In this document: positions 6,223 to 13,938 of the stretch, piece after piece
Layout of the letters: each line of letters begins with the position of its first letter
How positions within the stretch are numbered: the first letter of the stretch is position 1
Origin: Cellvibrionales bacterium
Lineage (GTDB): Bacteria > Pseudomonadota > Gammaproteobacteria > Pseudomonadales > UBA7434
Reading direction: 5' to 3'
Assembly (NCBI GenBank): GCA_018668095.1
Contig: JABIQF010000051.1
Span: 1 to 14,559 of the forward strand
Length of the DNA stretch: 14,559 nt
The notes under the pieces: generated by a model
What the model saw: only the letters and a program-made list of their open reading frames with translations
Databases searched by the model: none
Told to the model about the DNA's origin: nothing
Made by a program: the position numbers and the translations under genes

Positions 6223-7359
6223 TTAAGCCTTGTGCGCAGCGGCCAGATATTCGTGAGATTGCATCTCTTGCAAGCGGCTACAAGTGCGCTGAAACTCAAA
6301 GGCCAAACGGCCCTCTTGATACAAATCTTGCAAATTCACAGCCGCCGATAAAACTAACTTAATATTGCGATCATAAAACTCATCGACCAAATTAATGAAG
6401 CGACGCGCCCTATCCTCATTATGAAAGCCCATTTGAGGGACATCACTAATCAGTACCGCATGAAACTCTTTAGCAATCTCAATATAGTCATTTTGCGAGC
6501 GAGGCCCATCACAAATGGCATCAAAATCAAACCAAACGACATCATCGGCCAAATACCGAGCAGCGATATGACGCCCCTCGACCTCAATAGACACATCGAC
6601 CTTATGGCTCACCAACTCGCTATCTCGCTGCGGCACTAAACGCTGAAAGCTCTGCAGCAGGCTCGCATCAGCGCCCTTATCAAGCGGCGTATAATACAAT
6701 TCAGCACGCTCCAAGGTCCGAAGGCGATAATCAACACCCCCATCGATATTAAGCACTTCTGTATGCTGCTTAATTAATCCAATAGCCGGTAAAAACCGCG
6801 CTCGCTGTAAACCGTCTTTATAAAGACCGTCTGGAGCTATATTAGAGGTGGCAACCAAACACACGCCTCGCTTAAACAAAGCATCAAACATGCCGGCAAG
6901 GATCATTGCATCGGTAATATCTGAAACAAAAAACTCATCAAAGCAAATCACCCTTGCTTCGGCAGCAATTCGATCGGCAACCACCTCTAACGGATTTTTC
7001 GTGTCGGTGAGCGTGGCGAGCTCATGGTGAACGCGACGCATAAAGCGGTGAAAGTGAATACGCAGCTTCTGATCCATGGGCAAGGCATCAAAAAACATAT
7101 CCATTAAATAGGTTTTGCCGCGCCCAACACCACCCCAAAAATATAAGCCCCGCTCAGGCCGCCTTGATGACGACAGACCAAGCAGCCGATTCATTAAAGA
7201 CAAACCCTTTTCTTTAAGCGATAAATCTTGTTGCGCGAGCAAACGATCAAACAAATTATCGAGTTTTTTAATCGCCAACGCCTGCGCAGGATCCGCGCGA
7301 AAATCAGGCTTTTCTAGATCCATTAAATAGCGATCTTGTGGGCGAATAATAGCGGTCAT
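6223..7359 (-). CDS. zapE: Cell division protein ZapE, AFG1-like AAA-type ATPase
   Basis: ZapE is a cytoplasmic ATPase that associates with FtsZ at the division ring; its mitochondrial relative is AFG1/LACE1. Walker A is GGVGRGKT at residues 76-83, in the family context GLYFWGGVGRGKTYLMD. Walker B is ICFDE at 138-142, continuing as FFVSDITDAMIL. The sensor-1 segment LVATSNIAPDGLYKDGLQR covers about 168-186, followed by ARFLPAI. Length is 378 aa against 375 in E. coli. The ATG at 7359 is the first good start; its Shine-Dalgarno is weak. It lies beside rplM and divergent from zapG, the same neighbourhood as in E. coli, which supports the name over a generic AFG1 label. Confidence 0.95.
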   Translation of the reverse strand: MTAIIRPQDRYLMDLEKPDFRADPAQALAIKKLDNLFDRLLAQQDLSLKEKGLSLMNRLLGLSSSRRPERGLYFWGGVGRGKTYLMDMFFDALPMDQKLRIHFHRFMRRVHHELATLTDTKNPLEVVADRIAAEARVICFDEFFVSDITDAMILAGMFDALFKRGVCLVATSNIAPDGLYKDGLQRARFLPAIGLIKQHTEVLNIDGGVDYRLRTLERAELYYTPLDKGADASLLQSFQRLVPQRDSELVSHKVDVSIEVEGRHIAARYLADDVVWFDFDAICDGPRSQNDYIEIAKEFHAVLISDVPQMGFHNEDRARRFINLVDEFYDRNIKLVLSAAVNLQDLYQEGRLAFEFQRTCSRLQEMQSHEYLAAAHKA

Positions 7360-7533
7360 AAAACAGGCGGATACCTAGGTGTTAAAACAGGGCGCTGAAA
7401 AAGGGCTTTTAAAAAAACAGCCGCTCGTAAGAAGCGCACAGATTACCCGCACTTCATGCGCTTAGCAATGTGATCTCCGCGATGAATAGCAGATAAAATA
7501 CGCTAATAACGCCCGATTTTTCTCATTTAGCGT

Positions 7534-7539
7534 TATACT
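7534..7539 (+). promoter_or_regulatory. Possible -10 box for zapG
   Basis: TATACT lies 37 bases before the zapG ATG, in the 216-base divergent zapE/zapG gap. It differs from the consensus -10 at one position. No good -35 hexamer is seen 16-18 bases upstream, so this is a weak prediction. A 7-bp inverted repeat at 7432-7438 / 7457-7463 is the only other structure noted in the gap. Confidence 0.25.
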
Positions 7540-7575
7540 AAACCCCTGTCTAGGAAGTATGAAGAGAGATTACAT

Positions 7576-8121
7576 ATGTTTGATTTAGGGTTTTTGGTTT
7601 TTATCGGATTTGTCACCGCTATTATTGGCTTATTAGTGGGTATTGGCTTGTATCGTAATTCAGGTAATGCAGAACAAAAAGTGCGCGAATTAAACCAAGC
7701 ACTGGCCGATGCTGAAACCAAAAACAAACAATACCAACAGCATGTCGCCGATCATTTTTCACAAACGGCACTCATGCTCAATGACTTGACCGAAAAATAC
7801 AAAGACATTCATCAACACCTCGCATTAGGCGCCGATCAATTATGTCGCGATGAACACGGCCAATCACTCTTACTCGATTCTGTGCTAAGCGGTGATGCGC
7901 CCTCGGCATCTGAGCCCTTACAGGCTCCTCTCGATTACGCACCTAAATCAGATGCAGCGAATAGCGGGACACTGTCTGAAGATTACGATCTAGAAAAAAT
8001 CAATCTTGGTCAAAATGCTGAAGATGAAGACCCTACCGAAACAGATTACAGCAATGCATCTGCAAGCAATGAGAAAGAACCCATTCTGAAACAAACGCCA
8101 CCTAATGTGCACGCGGTTTAA
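7576..8121 (+). CDS. zapG: ZapG/YhcB (DUF1043) inner-membrane division and envelope protein
   Basis: This family is anchored in the inner membrane and linked to cell division and wall synthesis. One N-terminal helix (about residues 5-26, rich in Gly/Ile/Leu) is followed by a charged coiled coil (about 31-80) containing the family-like stretch HVADHFSQTALMLNDLTEKYKDIHQHLA. The rest, about 100-181, is acidic, Ser/Asn-rich and probably disordered, ending without the short basic tail of E. coli YhcB. At 181 aa it is clearly longer than the 132-aa E. coli protein, and the extra length is in the tail. The ATG at 7576 has GAGAG at 7564-7568 with a 7-base spacer. It is divergent from zapE, as in E. 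coli. Confidence 0.88.
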   Translation: MFDLGFLVFIGFVTAIIGLLVGIGLYRNSGNAEQKVRELNQALADAETKNKQYQQHVADHFSQTALMLNDLTEKYKDIHQHLALGADQLCRDEHGQSLLLDSVLSGDAPSASEPLQAPLDYAPKSDAANSGTLSEDYDLEKINLGQNAEDEDPTETDYSNASASNEKEPILKQTPPNVHAV

Positions 8122-8173
8122 TCCTGCCTACTGGTTTAACCAAAGCCATAAAGCCTCAATAATTGAATTGCAT

Positions 8174-8215
8174 TAGCGCGATATAATGACCGTATAAGAC
8201 ATTATACTCGCGCTA
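8174..8215. repeat. Large inverted repeat between convergent zapG and the thioesterase gene
   Basis: Arms 8174-8188 (TAGCGCGATATAATG) and 8200-8215 (CATTATACTCGCGCTA) pair over 15 bp with one bulged base, around an 11-base loop. It would make a stable hairpin in RNA from either strand and may end both convergent transcripts, although no U-tract follows. The left arm contains a perfect TATAAT (8182-8187), but I find no suitable -35. Terminator is the simplest reading from position. Confidence 0.5.
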
Positions 8216-8220
8216 GACAA

Positions 8221-9021
8221 CTAAGCTGGGTTAGCTTTTTTTTCGTAAACGCCCACCATCTGACGACTTAACGCCATAAGCTGGCCATCCTGGTTATAAA
8301 TTTTCGCCTCGGTATGTGCATAACCGGCTGCCGCTTGAACCGCCTCACACTCATAATAAATATAATCACTGCTGTTAAGCTCAGTTCGCGGATTAAGAAA
8401 CTCAATATTCCAAGTAATAGAACTGCTAGGCGCAACGCGCTCAAGCATGGGCAACACGGCTGGCGGCCAAGCATCGATTAACGCCACTAATGCGGCGTCA
8501 GTAAACGCCGGTGGCGCCTCAACAAACCGAACCCAACCACTTACATGTGCTTCTGAACTCCCACTAAAAGGCATATGCTCGCTGGTGTACTTCATATCAA
8601 GATGCTGCACAAATTCCGGCATAAATTTCGCGATAAAAGGAACTTGAAGTGATTTTTTTGGGAACACTTTAATAGGCGGCGTCACTTGCAAAGTAGCAAA
8701 ACGCTGAACACCAAAGCATGCAATTATCTGCGTTTTTACTTCACCGTCTTGAAGCAACTGACCTTCTATCTGCATCACCGATTTACCCTTAGAAAGTACC
8801 TTATGACGAAACTCGCAGGGCTCATCAGCAATCGTGGGGCCACAAAAATGAATATTGAGGGTGCATAAATCCCGACCGCTTAAATCTTCTTGTGATTCAA
8901 TATGCGCCACCACCAATGCCGCGGTTAAACCGCCAAAAGCACTACGCCCCTGCGACCAAGCCGCAGCAATCGAAAGCCCAGTCGCACTTTGAACCTGTTT
9001 TTCATAATCTGAATACGTCAT
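8221..9021 (-). CDS. TesB-like double-hotdog acyl-CoA thioesterase
   Basis: A cytoplasmic enzyme predicted to hydrolyse acyl-CoA thioesters to free fatty acid and CoA; the chain-length preference cannot be read. The first hotdog repeat spans about residues 8-105, with SAFGGLTAALVVAHI (27-41) in place of the usual HGG segment, then LNIHFCGPT (55-63). The second spans about 155-260, with the helix start LIDAWPPAVLP (181-191), SITWNIEFLNPR (201-212) and the final strand ALSRQMVGVYEKK (250-262). Candidate catalytic residues by alignment to E. coli TesB (D204, T228, Q278) are D183, T203 and Q254, with matching spacing. Length is 266 aa against 286 for TesB. The ATG at 9021 has a modest AGG upstream. 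It lies downstream of nif3 on the same strand, separated by a repeat array. The family is firm; the physiological role is unknown. Confidence 0.87.
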   Translation of the reverse strand: MTYSDYEKQVQSATGLSIAAAWSQGRSAFGGLTAALVVAHIESQEDLSGRDLCTLNIHFCGPTIADEPCEFRHKVLSKGKSVMQIEGQLLQDGEVKTQIIACFGVQRFATLQVTPPIKVFPKKSLQVPFIAKFMPEFVQHLDMKYTSEHMPFSGSSEAHVSGWVRFVEAPPAFTDAALVALIDAWPPAVLPMLERVAPSSSITWNIEFLNPRTELNSSDYIYYECEAVQAAAGYAHTEAKIYNQDGQLMALSRQMVGVYEKKANPA

Positions 9022-9041
9022 TCAATGCCTAATTTTTATTA

Positions 9042-9124
9042 CAATTTATTTAAACTCTATTTATTTAAAAGTCTATTTATTCAAAAACCTATTTATTTAA
9101 AAATCTATTTACATACGTATTTAT
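9042..9124. repeat. 16-bp A/T-rich tandem repeat array
   Basis: About five imperfect copies of a unit close to CTATTTATTTAAAAAT. The core CTATTTAT/C starts at 9057, 9073, 9089 and 9105, an exact 16-base period; a fifth, related copy precedes them (ATTTATTTAAA at 9044, 15 bases earlier), and a degenerate piece follows to 9124. The array fills most of the 133-base gap between the nif3 stop and the thioesterase start. It is too short-period, and lacks spacers, to be CRISPR. It is probably a minisatellite that can change copy number by slippage and may affect transcription of the thioesterase gene. Confidence 0.85.
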
Positions 9125-9154
9125 AGATCTGCGCAATAGGTTACGCACTCATCA

Positions 9155-9910
9155 CTAAACTGGATTATCACAATCAACAAAGTGGCACTCTACACCCCAC
9201 TTACTTGCCACAAACTCACCCAAGGCCTTTACCCCATAACGCTCAGTGGCATGATGCCCAGCAGCAAAAAAATGAATCCCCGACTCGCGTGCCTCATGCA
9301 CCGTTTGCTCAGAAATCTCACCGGTAATATAAGCATCAACACCTAAATCAGCAGCCGCTAACAATGATGATTGCGCACCACCCGTGCACCAAGCAACACG
9401 CTTAATGACTTTATCTGCAGGAATATGTAGAGGCTCACGCTGCAAACACTGAGCAAGGTGTTTAGCCATTGCCGCACCATCACAGGGTGTATTGAGTGTG
9501 GCAGTACGAATCAATGGCGGCACACCATTAGCAGTAATCTCGCTATCTGGCTGCCAACCTAACACGCTTGCTAGCTGTACGTTATTACCGAGCTCTGCAT
9601 GCAGATCGAGCGGCAAATGGTAAGCTAACAAACTAATATTATTCTCTAGCAAACATGCGATACGACGCTTCTTAATACCCACGATTTGCGGTGCTTCATT
9701 TTTCCAAAAGTAACCATGATGCACCAAGATAGCATCTGCATTAATGGCTACAGCATGCTCGATTAATGCCTGACTAGCTGTAACGCCCGTAACAATAACC
9801 TTGATTTCTTCGCCACCCTCAACTTGCAAACCATTGGGGCAATAATCCTTAATTTTATCAATAGCCAATAGTGCATTGAGATGATCAACAAGCTGGGATA
9901 ATAAAATCAT
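9155..9910 (-). CDS. Nif3-like dinuclear metal centre protein (YbgI family)
   Basis: A conserved protein widespread in bacteria and related to eukaryotic NIF3L1; database names such as GTP cyclohydrolase type 2 homologue are not settled functions. The metal site is complete: H64-H65 in ILVHHGYFWKN, D102 in YHLPLD, H219 in AGHHATERYG and E223, equivalent to H63, H64, D101, H215 and E219 of E. coli YbgI. The N-terminal segment DYCPNGLQVEG (22-32) and VAWCTGGAQ (172-180) are also family signatures. Length is 251 aa against 247 for YbgI. The ATG at 9910 is preceded by GAGG with a suitable spacer. It is divergent from algW, a pairing I also recall from Pseudomonas. It may be co-transcribed with the downstream thioesterase gene. 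Confidence 0.93.
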   Translation of the reverse strand: MILLSQLVDHLNALLAIDKIKDYCPNGLQVEGGEEIKVIVTGVTASQALIEHAVAINADAILVHHGYFWKNEAPQIVGIKKRRIACLLENNISLLAYHLPLDLHAELGNNVQLASVLGWQPDSEITANGVPPLIRTATLNTPCDGAAMAKHLAQCLQREPLHIPADKVIKRVAWCTGGAQSSLLAAADLGVDAYITGEISEQTVHEARESGIHFFAAGHHATERYGVKALGEFVASKWGVECHFVDCDNPV

Positions 9911-9961
9911 GTGAAACCTCTAAAGAATATGCGTATAAACGAGCCAAACAAACAAAGCACT

Positions 9962-9991
9962 TTGAATTATTAAAATATTCCCCTGTATAAT
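9962..9991 (+). promoter_or_regulatory. Probable sigma-70 promoter of algW
   Basis: TTGAAT (9962-9967) and a perfect TATAAT (9986-9991) are separated by 18 bases. Transcription would begin near 9998, giving a leader of about 95 bases before the algW TTG. A second -10-like TATACT lies at 10054-10059, closer to the gene, but without a good -35. This is the best-matching promoter in the window. Confidence 0.5.
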
Positions 9992-10091
9992 CATAGGCAT
10001 TATGGTCTACGATGGGAACTATAACAGTGAGTCAAACCGCCACTAGGATATTTTATACTAATCGTATGAAAGCGCACGAGGGCATTGAGTT

Positions 10092-11225
10092 TTGAACATT
10101 AAAAAACCATTACATACACGCTGGAAAAACATAGTACGCCATTATTTCTGGCCTGTATTAACCGGCTTACTGCTTGCAACTCTATTACTGCAGCTCAATC
10201 GAACTCCCTCGACTAACCCCGCTACTCCCTTTATTGTCAGTTATGCCGACGCCGCTCAGATCGCTCTGCCTTCGGTTGTCAATATCTATACCAGCCGCAC
10301 GATTCATGTAGAAAACCATCCACTATTAAAAGATCCTCTTTTTAAACATTTCCTCAATAACAACGGGATTCGACAACGCGATAAAATTGAACGAAGCTTA
10401 GGCTCTGGCGTCATTATTAGCAGCAATGGTTATGTACTAACGAATAATCATGTTATCGATGAAGCTGATCGCATTCGAGTACTGCTCGCCGATGGTCGCG
10501 AAAGACTAGCCACAGTAATAGGCTCTGACGCCCCCACCGACCTTGCCGTGCTAAAAATTGATCTCGATGATTTAACGCCGGCTATTTTTGCCAATCCCAA
10601 AACCATTCGTATAGGTGATGTTGTACTCGCCATAGGCAACCCTTACGGCATTGGACAAACCGTGACTCAAGGCATTGTTTCTGCTACTGGTCGCCATGGC
10701 TTACAAATTAATACTTATGAAAAATATATTCAAACCGATGCCGCGATTAATACAGGTAACTCAGGCGGCGCACTCATTAATGCCTATGGCCAATTAATTG
10801 GCATTAATAGTGGGCTGTATTCAAAAACGGGCGGCTCAAACGGTATTGGCTTTGCCATCCCTATCGATATAGCCTCTTATGTCTTTGAAAATATCGTCGA
10901 ACATGGAGAAGTCGTTAGAGGCTGGTTAGGTATTAGCGCCGAAGAGATTACGCCCAGCGTTGCCGAAGCCTTTAACCTTAAAGCTTTGCGAGGACTAGTA
11001 CTGACCGATATAGAACCTAATGGCCCAGCAGAAAAAGCCGGTTTACAAATAGGTGATATCATCACCCATATAGATAATACCAGTGTGGGAAATGGTAATA
11101 TAGGCATGCATAAAATTGCCCAAACCAAACCCGGCACTCATATTCATATTCAGGCAATACGCAAGGGCGAATCTCAAGATTTTTTAGTTGAGATTGGCTT
11201 ACGCCCAAAAAATAAAAGCGATTAA
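10092..11225 (+). CDS. algW: Periplasmic serine endoprotease AlgW/DegS, site-1 protease of the sigma-E pathway
   Basis: This protease senses misfolded outer-membrane proteins through its PDZ domain and cuts the anti-sigma factor (RseA/MucA type), releasing sigma-E/AlgU. One N-terminal membrane anchor lies at about residues 18-35. The trypsin-like domain spans about 50-270 with catalytic H120 (LTNNHVID), D150 (PTDLAVLKI) and S224 (NTGNSGGAL). A single PDZ domain follows at about 278-370. One PDZ and an uncleaved anchor separate it from DegP/DegQ, which have two PDZ domains. Length is 377 aa against 355 for E. coli DegS. The start is a TTG: an in-frame TGA at 10086 closes the frame just upstream and no ATG occurs before the catalytic domain. 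GAGGG at 10078-10082 serves as Shine-Dalgarno. The nif3 neighbour favours the name AlgW. A DUF188 gene follows five bases after the stop. Confidence 0.94.
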   Translation: MNIKKPLHTRWKNIVRHYFWPVLTGLLLATLLLQLNRTPSTNPATPFIVSYADAAQIALPSVVNIYTSRTIHVENHPLLKDPLFKHFLNNNGIRQRDKIERSLGSGVIISSNGYVLTNNHVIDEADRIRVLLADGRERLATVIGSDAPTDLAVLKIDLDDLTPAIFANPKTIRIGDVVLAIGNPYGIGQTVTQGIVSATGRHGLQINTYEKYIQTDAAINTGNSGGALINAYGQLIGINSGLYSKTGGSNGIGFAIPIDIASYVFENIVEHGEVVRGWLGISAEEITPSVAEAFNLKALRGLVLTDIEPNGPAEKAGLQIGDIITHIDNTSVGNGNIGMHKIAQTKPGTHIHIQAIRKGESQDFLVEIGLRPKNKSD

Positions 11226-11230
11226 CTGTT

Positions 11231-11683
11231 ATGAAAATATGGGTCGATGCTGATGCCTGCCCTGGGGTCATTAAAGAAATTTTATTTCGCGCCGCCGAAC
11301 GTCGCAAAATAACCACAACCCTTGTCGCTAATCAATCACTCGCCATTCCGCCCTCACCCTACATTCAAATGCTTCAAGTACCTTCAGGCTTTGATGTTGC
11401 CGATAACGAAATCGTTAGGCGACTAACCGCCGGAGATTTAGTGATTACCGCTGATATTCCATTGGCGGCAGAAGTAATAGAAAAGGGCGGTAAAGCATTA
11501 AATCCTCGCGGCGAGCTGTATACTACTGATAATATAAAAGCGCGACTTAATATGCGCGACTTTATGGACACACTGAGATCGAGCGGCGTCAATACCGGCG
11601 GCCCACCACCATTAGGGCAAGGCGAAAGACAGCACTTTGCCAATAATTTAGATAGACTACTGACACAGCATAAAAGTCATTGA
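11231..11683 (+). CDS. YaiI/YqxD-family (UPF0178, DUF188) protein
   Basis: A small cytoplasmic protein of unknown biochemical function; the fold is related to PIN/NYN-type nucleases, but activity is not established for this family. Signature segments are MKIWVDADACPGVIKEILFRAA at the N-terminus (D6, D8, C10), DVADNEIVRRLTAGDLVITADIPLA (55-79, with D57, D69 and D75), ALNPRGELYT (89-98) and the Gly/Pro-rich NTGGPPPLGQGERQHF (121-136). The acidic residues could form a metal site. Length is 150 aa against 152 for E. coli YaiI. The ATG at 11231 is five bases after the algW stop, with no clear Shine-Dalgarno, so translation may depend on coupling to algW. The family call is certain; no function can be given. 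Confidence 0.93.
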   Translation: MKIWVDADACPGVIKEILFRAAERRKITTTLVANQSLAIPPSPYIQMLQVPSGFDVADNEIVRRLTAGDLVITADIPLAAEVIEKGGKALNPRGELYTTDNIKARLNMRDFMDTLRSSGVNTGGPPPLGQGERQHFANNLDRLLTQHKSH

Positions 11684-11751
11684 CCCAAAAGCTAGCAATA
11701 TCAATTAATAACAACAGCTAACGATAAAGCTAAAAAAAAGATATCCCTACT

Positions 11752-12660
11752 ATGAATATTTTAATTACCGGCGCAACCGGCCTTATAGGCACAGCATTGA
11801 ATACCGCATTAACCGCCGAAGGTCATAACGTTTATTCCTTGTCGCGAGATAGCGCTGCAGATGCCATTAAACCTGCGCCTTTTTATTGGCAACCCAAGCA
11901 AAAAATTATTCGTTTCGACAGTTCAGTCACGATTGATGTTGTGATTAATCTCGCGGGCGAAAACATTGCTGACCGTCGATGGACAGCTAATAGTAAAGCA
12001 ACCATTTGGCAAAGCCGAATCGATTCAACCCAACTTTTATCCGAGACCTTAGCCAAACTCAATAACAAACCCTCGCTGTTAATTTCTGCCTCCGCGATTG
12101 GTTTTTATGGTGATACTGGCTCAAATATTGTTGATGAGCGCAGTGGTGCCGGCAATGAGTTTTTGGCCGATTTATCTGTTGCATGGGAACAAGCCACCGC
12201 AGCCGCATCAGAAGCCGGTATACGCACCGTTCACCTTCGCACAGGGATTGTATTAAGCCCCAAGGGCGGCGCCTTAGCGCAAATGTTATTACCTTTTAAA
12301 CTGGGATTAGGCGGCGCTTTTGGTAATGGCCAGCAATATATGAGCTGCATAGGCTTACATGAAGCCGTCAATATTATTCAATTTATTATGGCGCAAGAAA
12401 GCATCCAAGGCCCTGTTAATATGGTTGCACCAGAAGCCGTTACCAATAAAGTATTTACCAAAACCTTAGGGGCTGTATTAAAACGACCGACTATTTTTAC
12501 TGTACCCGTACCCATTGCCAAGTTCGCTTTTGGCGAAATGGCCGACCATCTATTGCTCACGGGTGCGCGTGTCAAACCGACTGTATTAACTAATCACGGC
12601 TATATTTTTAGCGATAAAGACTTAACTTCGACTTTAGAGCGGGTTTTATCAGAAAAATAA
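11752..12660 (+). CDS. TIGR01777-family NAD(P)-binding epimerase-like protein (YfcH type)
   Basis: An atypical short-chain dehydrogenase/epimerase; substrate unknown. The N-terminal dinucleotide-binding loop is GATGLIG (residues 7-13) after a beta strand, MNILIT. Family hallmarks are VVINLAGENIADRRW (63-77), LLISASAIGFYGDTG (109-123) and RTGIVLSPKGGAL (163-175). The C-terminal DUF1731 domain covers about 248-297 (VPVPIAKFAFGEMADHLLLTGARVKP, then a short conserved end). Length is 302 aa against 297 for E. coli YfcH; plant relatives act in plastid division. The ATG at 11752 is the only start at the strand beginning, with no obvious Shine-Dalgarno, only an A-rich stretch. It sits 68 bases after the DUF188 gene and may share its transcript. 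Confidence 0.93.
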   Translation: MNILITGATGLIGTALNTALTAEGHNVYSLSRDSAADAIKPAPFYWQPKQKIIRFDSSVTIDVVINLAGENIADRRWTANSKATIWQSRIDSTQLLSETLAKLNNKPSLLISASAIGFYGDTGSNIVDERSGAGNEFLADLSVAWEQATAAASEAGIRTVHLRTGIVLSPKGGALAQMLLPFKLGLGGAFGNGQQYMSCIGLHEAVNIIQFIMAQESIQGPVNMVAPEAVTNKVFTKTLGAVLKRPTIFTVPVPIAKFAFGEMADHLLLTGARVKPTVLTNHGYIFSDKDLTSTLERVLSEK

Positions 12661-12742
12661 AGAGCGGCTTACAGGCTTCGTTTTCTTTAGCGTGAACATC
12701 CAGTTACAATATAAAAATACACTGTTTTAAGAGCGACTATCG

Positions 12743-12760
12743 ATCACGCTCAATCGTGAT
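12743..12760 (+). promoter_or_regulatory. Small hairpin in the dapE leader
   Basis: ATCACG (12743-12748) and CGTGAT (12755-12760) pair perfectly over a 6-base loop, 31 bases before the chosen dapE ATG. It overlaps a GTG (12756) that would otherwise extend dapE by 12 codons, which argues against that start. Just upstream a TATAAA (12710-12715) could be a weak -10 box. The role is unproven. Confidence 0.3.
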
Positions 12761-12791
12761 ACCCATAAAACCCAAACGAGCCCAACTCAAC

Positions 12792-13928
12792 ATGTCAGCA
12801 AACTCCCCTACCATTGACCTTGCCATGCAGCTAATGGCCTGTAAATCCGTGACTCCCGATGATGCCGGATGTCAGCAACTCATGATTGACCGACTCGAAG
12901 CGATTGGCTTTCAGGTCAGTAATCTGCGTTTTGACGATGTCGATAACTTTTGGGCAGTTCATGGCGACAGCGGAGATATACTCGCATTTGCTGGCCATAC
13001 TGATGTCGTTCCGGCTGGGGACGAAAACAAATGGGAATACCCTCCCTACTCGCCCACCATAGACAATGACATGCTATGCGGTCGAGGGGCGGCCGATATG
13101 AAAGGCAGCCTTGCTGCCATGATTACAGCGGCAGAGCACTTTATCGGCGACCAACCCAAGCACCCTCACCGACTTGCATTTTTGATTACCAGTGACGAAG
13201 AAGGTATCGCGACTAACGGCACCGTTAAAGTAATGGAGTATCTAAGCTCCATTAATGAGAAAATTCGCTGGTGCGTGGTAGGCGAACCATCGAGCACAGA
13301 AACAACCGGTGATGTCATCAAAAATGGTCGCCGCGGCTCACTCGGTCTCAAATTAACGATTAATGGCATTCAAGGTCATGTCGCTTACCCACAACTGGCT
13401 GAAAACCCTATTGATCGATTTGCACCAGCCTTGGTCGAAATCAGCAATACCGTTTGGGATAATGGCAATGCATTTTTTCCTGCCACCTCATTTCAAATAT
13501 CCAATCTTCAAGCGGGTACCGGTGCGACCAATGTTATTCCTGGCACACTTAATATTACAGCCAACTTTCGTTTCTCAACCGAGCTAACTGTTGAAGCGAT
13601 TCAACAGCGTTTTTTGAGTATTCTCGATAAACACGAACTGAATTATGAAATCACCTGGCATTTAAGTGGCCACCCATTTATTACTGAGCACGGTGAATTA
13701 ATTGATGCCAGCATGGCAGCCATTGAAGAAGTGGTGGGTATTACAACGCAACTCAGCACAGCCGGTGGCACATCTGATGGTCGCTTTATCGCGCCCACCG
13801 GTGCGCAATTAGTTGAACTAGGTCCGGTTAACGAAACCATTCATCGTGTTAATGAACGGGTTAATGCCGCCGAGCTAGATAAGCTCAGTTTGATTTATCA
13901 ATCCATTATGCGCCGCTTACTGAGTTAA
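12792..13928 (+). CDS. dapE: Succinyl-diaminopimelate desuccinylase
   Basis: A cytoplasmic dizinc hydrolase that converts N-succinyl-L,L-diaminopimelate to L,L-diaminopimelate and succinate, for lysine and peptidoglycan precursors. M20-family residues are all present: zinc ligands H69 (FAGHTDVVP), D102 (GRGAADMKG), E137 (TSDEEG), E165 (VGEPSS) and H351 (ETIHRVNE), with general base E136 and second-shell D71. They match H. influenzae DapE numbering with an offset of two. The dimerization domain inserts at about 180-295. Length from the ATG at 12792 is 378 aa against 375 in E. coli, and the N-terminus MSANSPTIDLAMQLMACKSV aligns with the family. A GTG at 12756 gives 390 aa but has no Shine-Dalgarno and falls in a hairpin. 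A small membrane-protein gene follows ten bases after the stop. Confidence 0.97.
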   Translation: MSANSPTIDLAMQLMACKSVTPDDAGCQQLMIDRLEAIGFQVSNLRFDDVDNFWAVHGDSGDILAFAGHTDVVPAGDENKWEYPPYSPTIDNDMLCGRGAADMKGSLAAMITAAEHFIGDQPKHPHRLAFLITSDEEGIATNGTVKVMEYLSSINEKIRWCVVGEPSSTETTGDVIKNGRRGSLGLKLTINGIQGHVAYPQLAENPIDRFAPALVEISNTVWDNGNAFFPATSFQISNLQAGTGATNVIPGTLNITANFRFSTELTVEAIQQRFLSILDKHELNYEITWHLSGHPFITEHGELIDASMAAIEEVVGITTQLSTAGGTSDGRFIAPTGAQLVELGPVNETIHRVNERVNAAELDKLSLIYQSIMRRLLS

Positions 13929-13938
13929 TTAGCAACTC

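Noticed and set aside
9042..9124. CRISPR array
   Set aside because: A 16-base period with no unique spacers and A/T-only units: a simple tandem repeat.
10015..10036. Sigma-E-type promoter before algW (GGAACT ... TCAAA)
   Set aside because: Both elements are present, but the spacing is about 11 bases where roughly 16 is needed. The sigma-70 pair at 9962-9991 fits better.
12756..12791. Upstream GTG start for dapE
   Set aside because: No Shine-Dalgarno, it lies in a hairpin, and the ATG at 12792 gives the standard DapE N-terminus and length.
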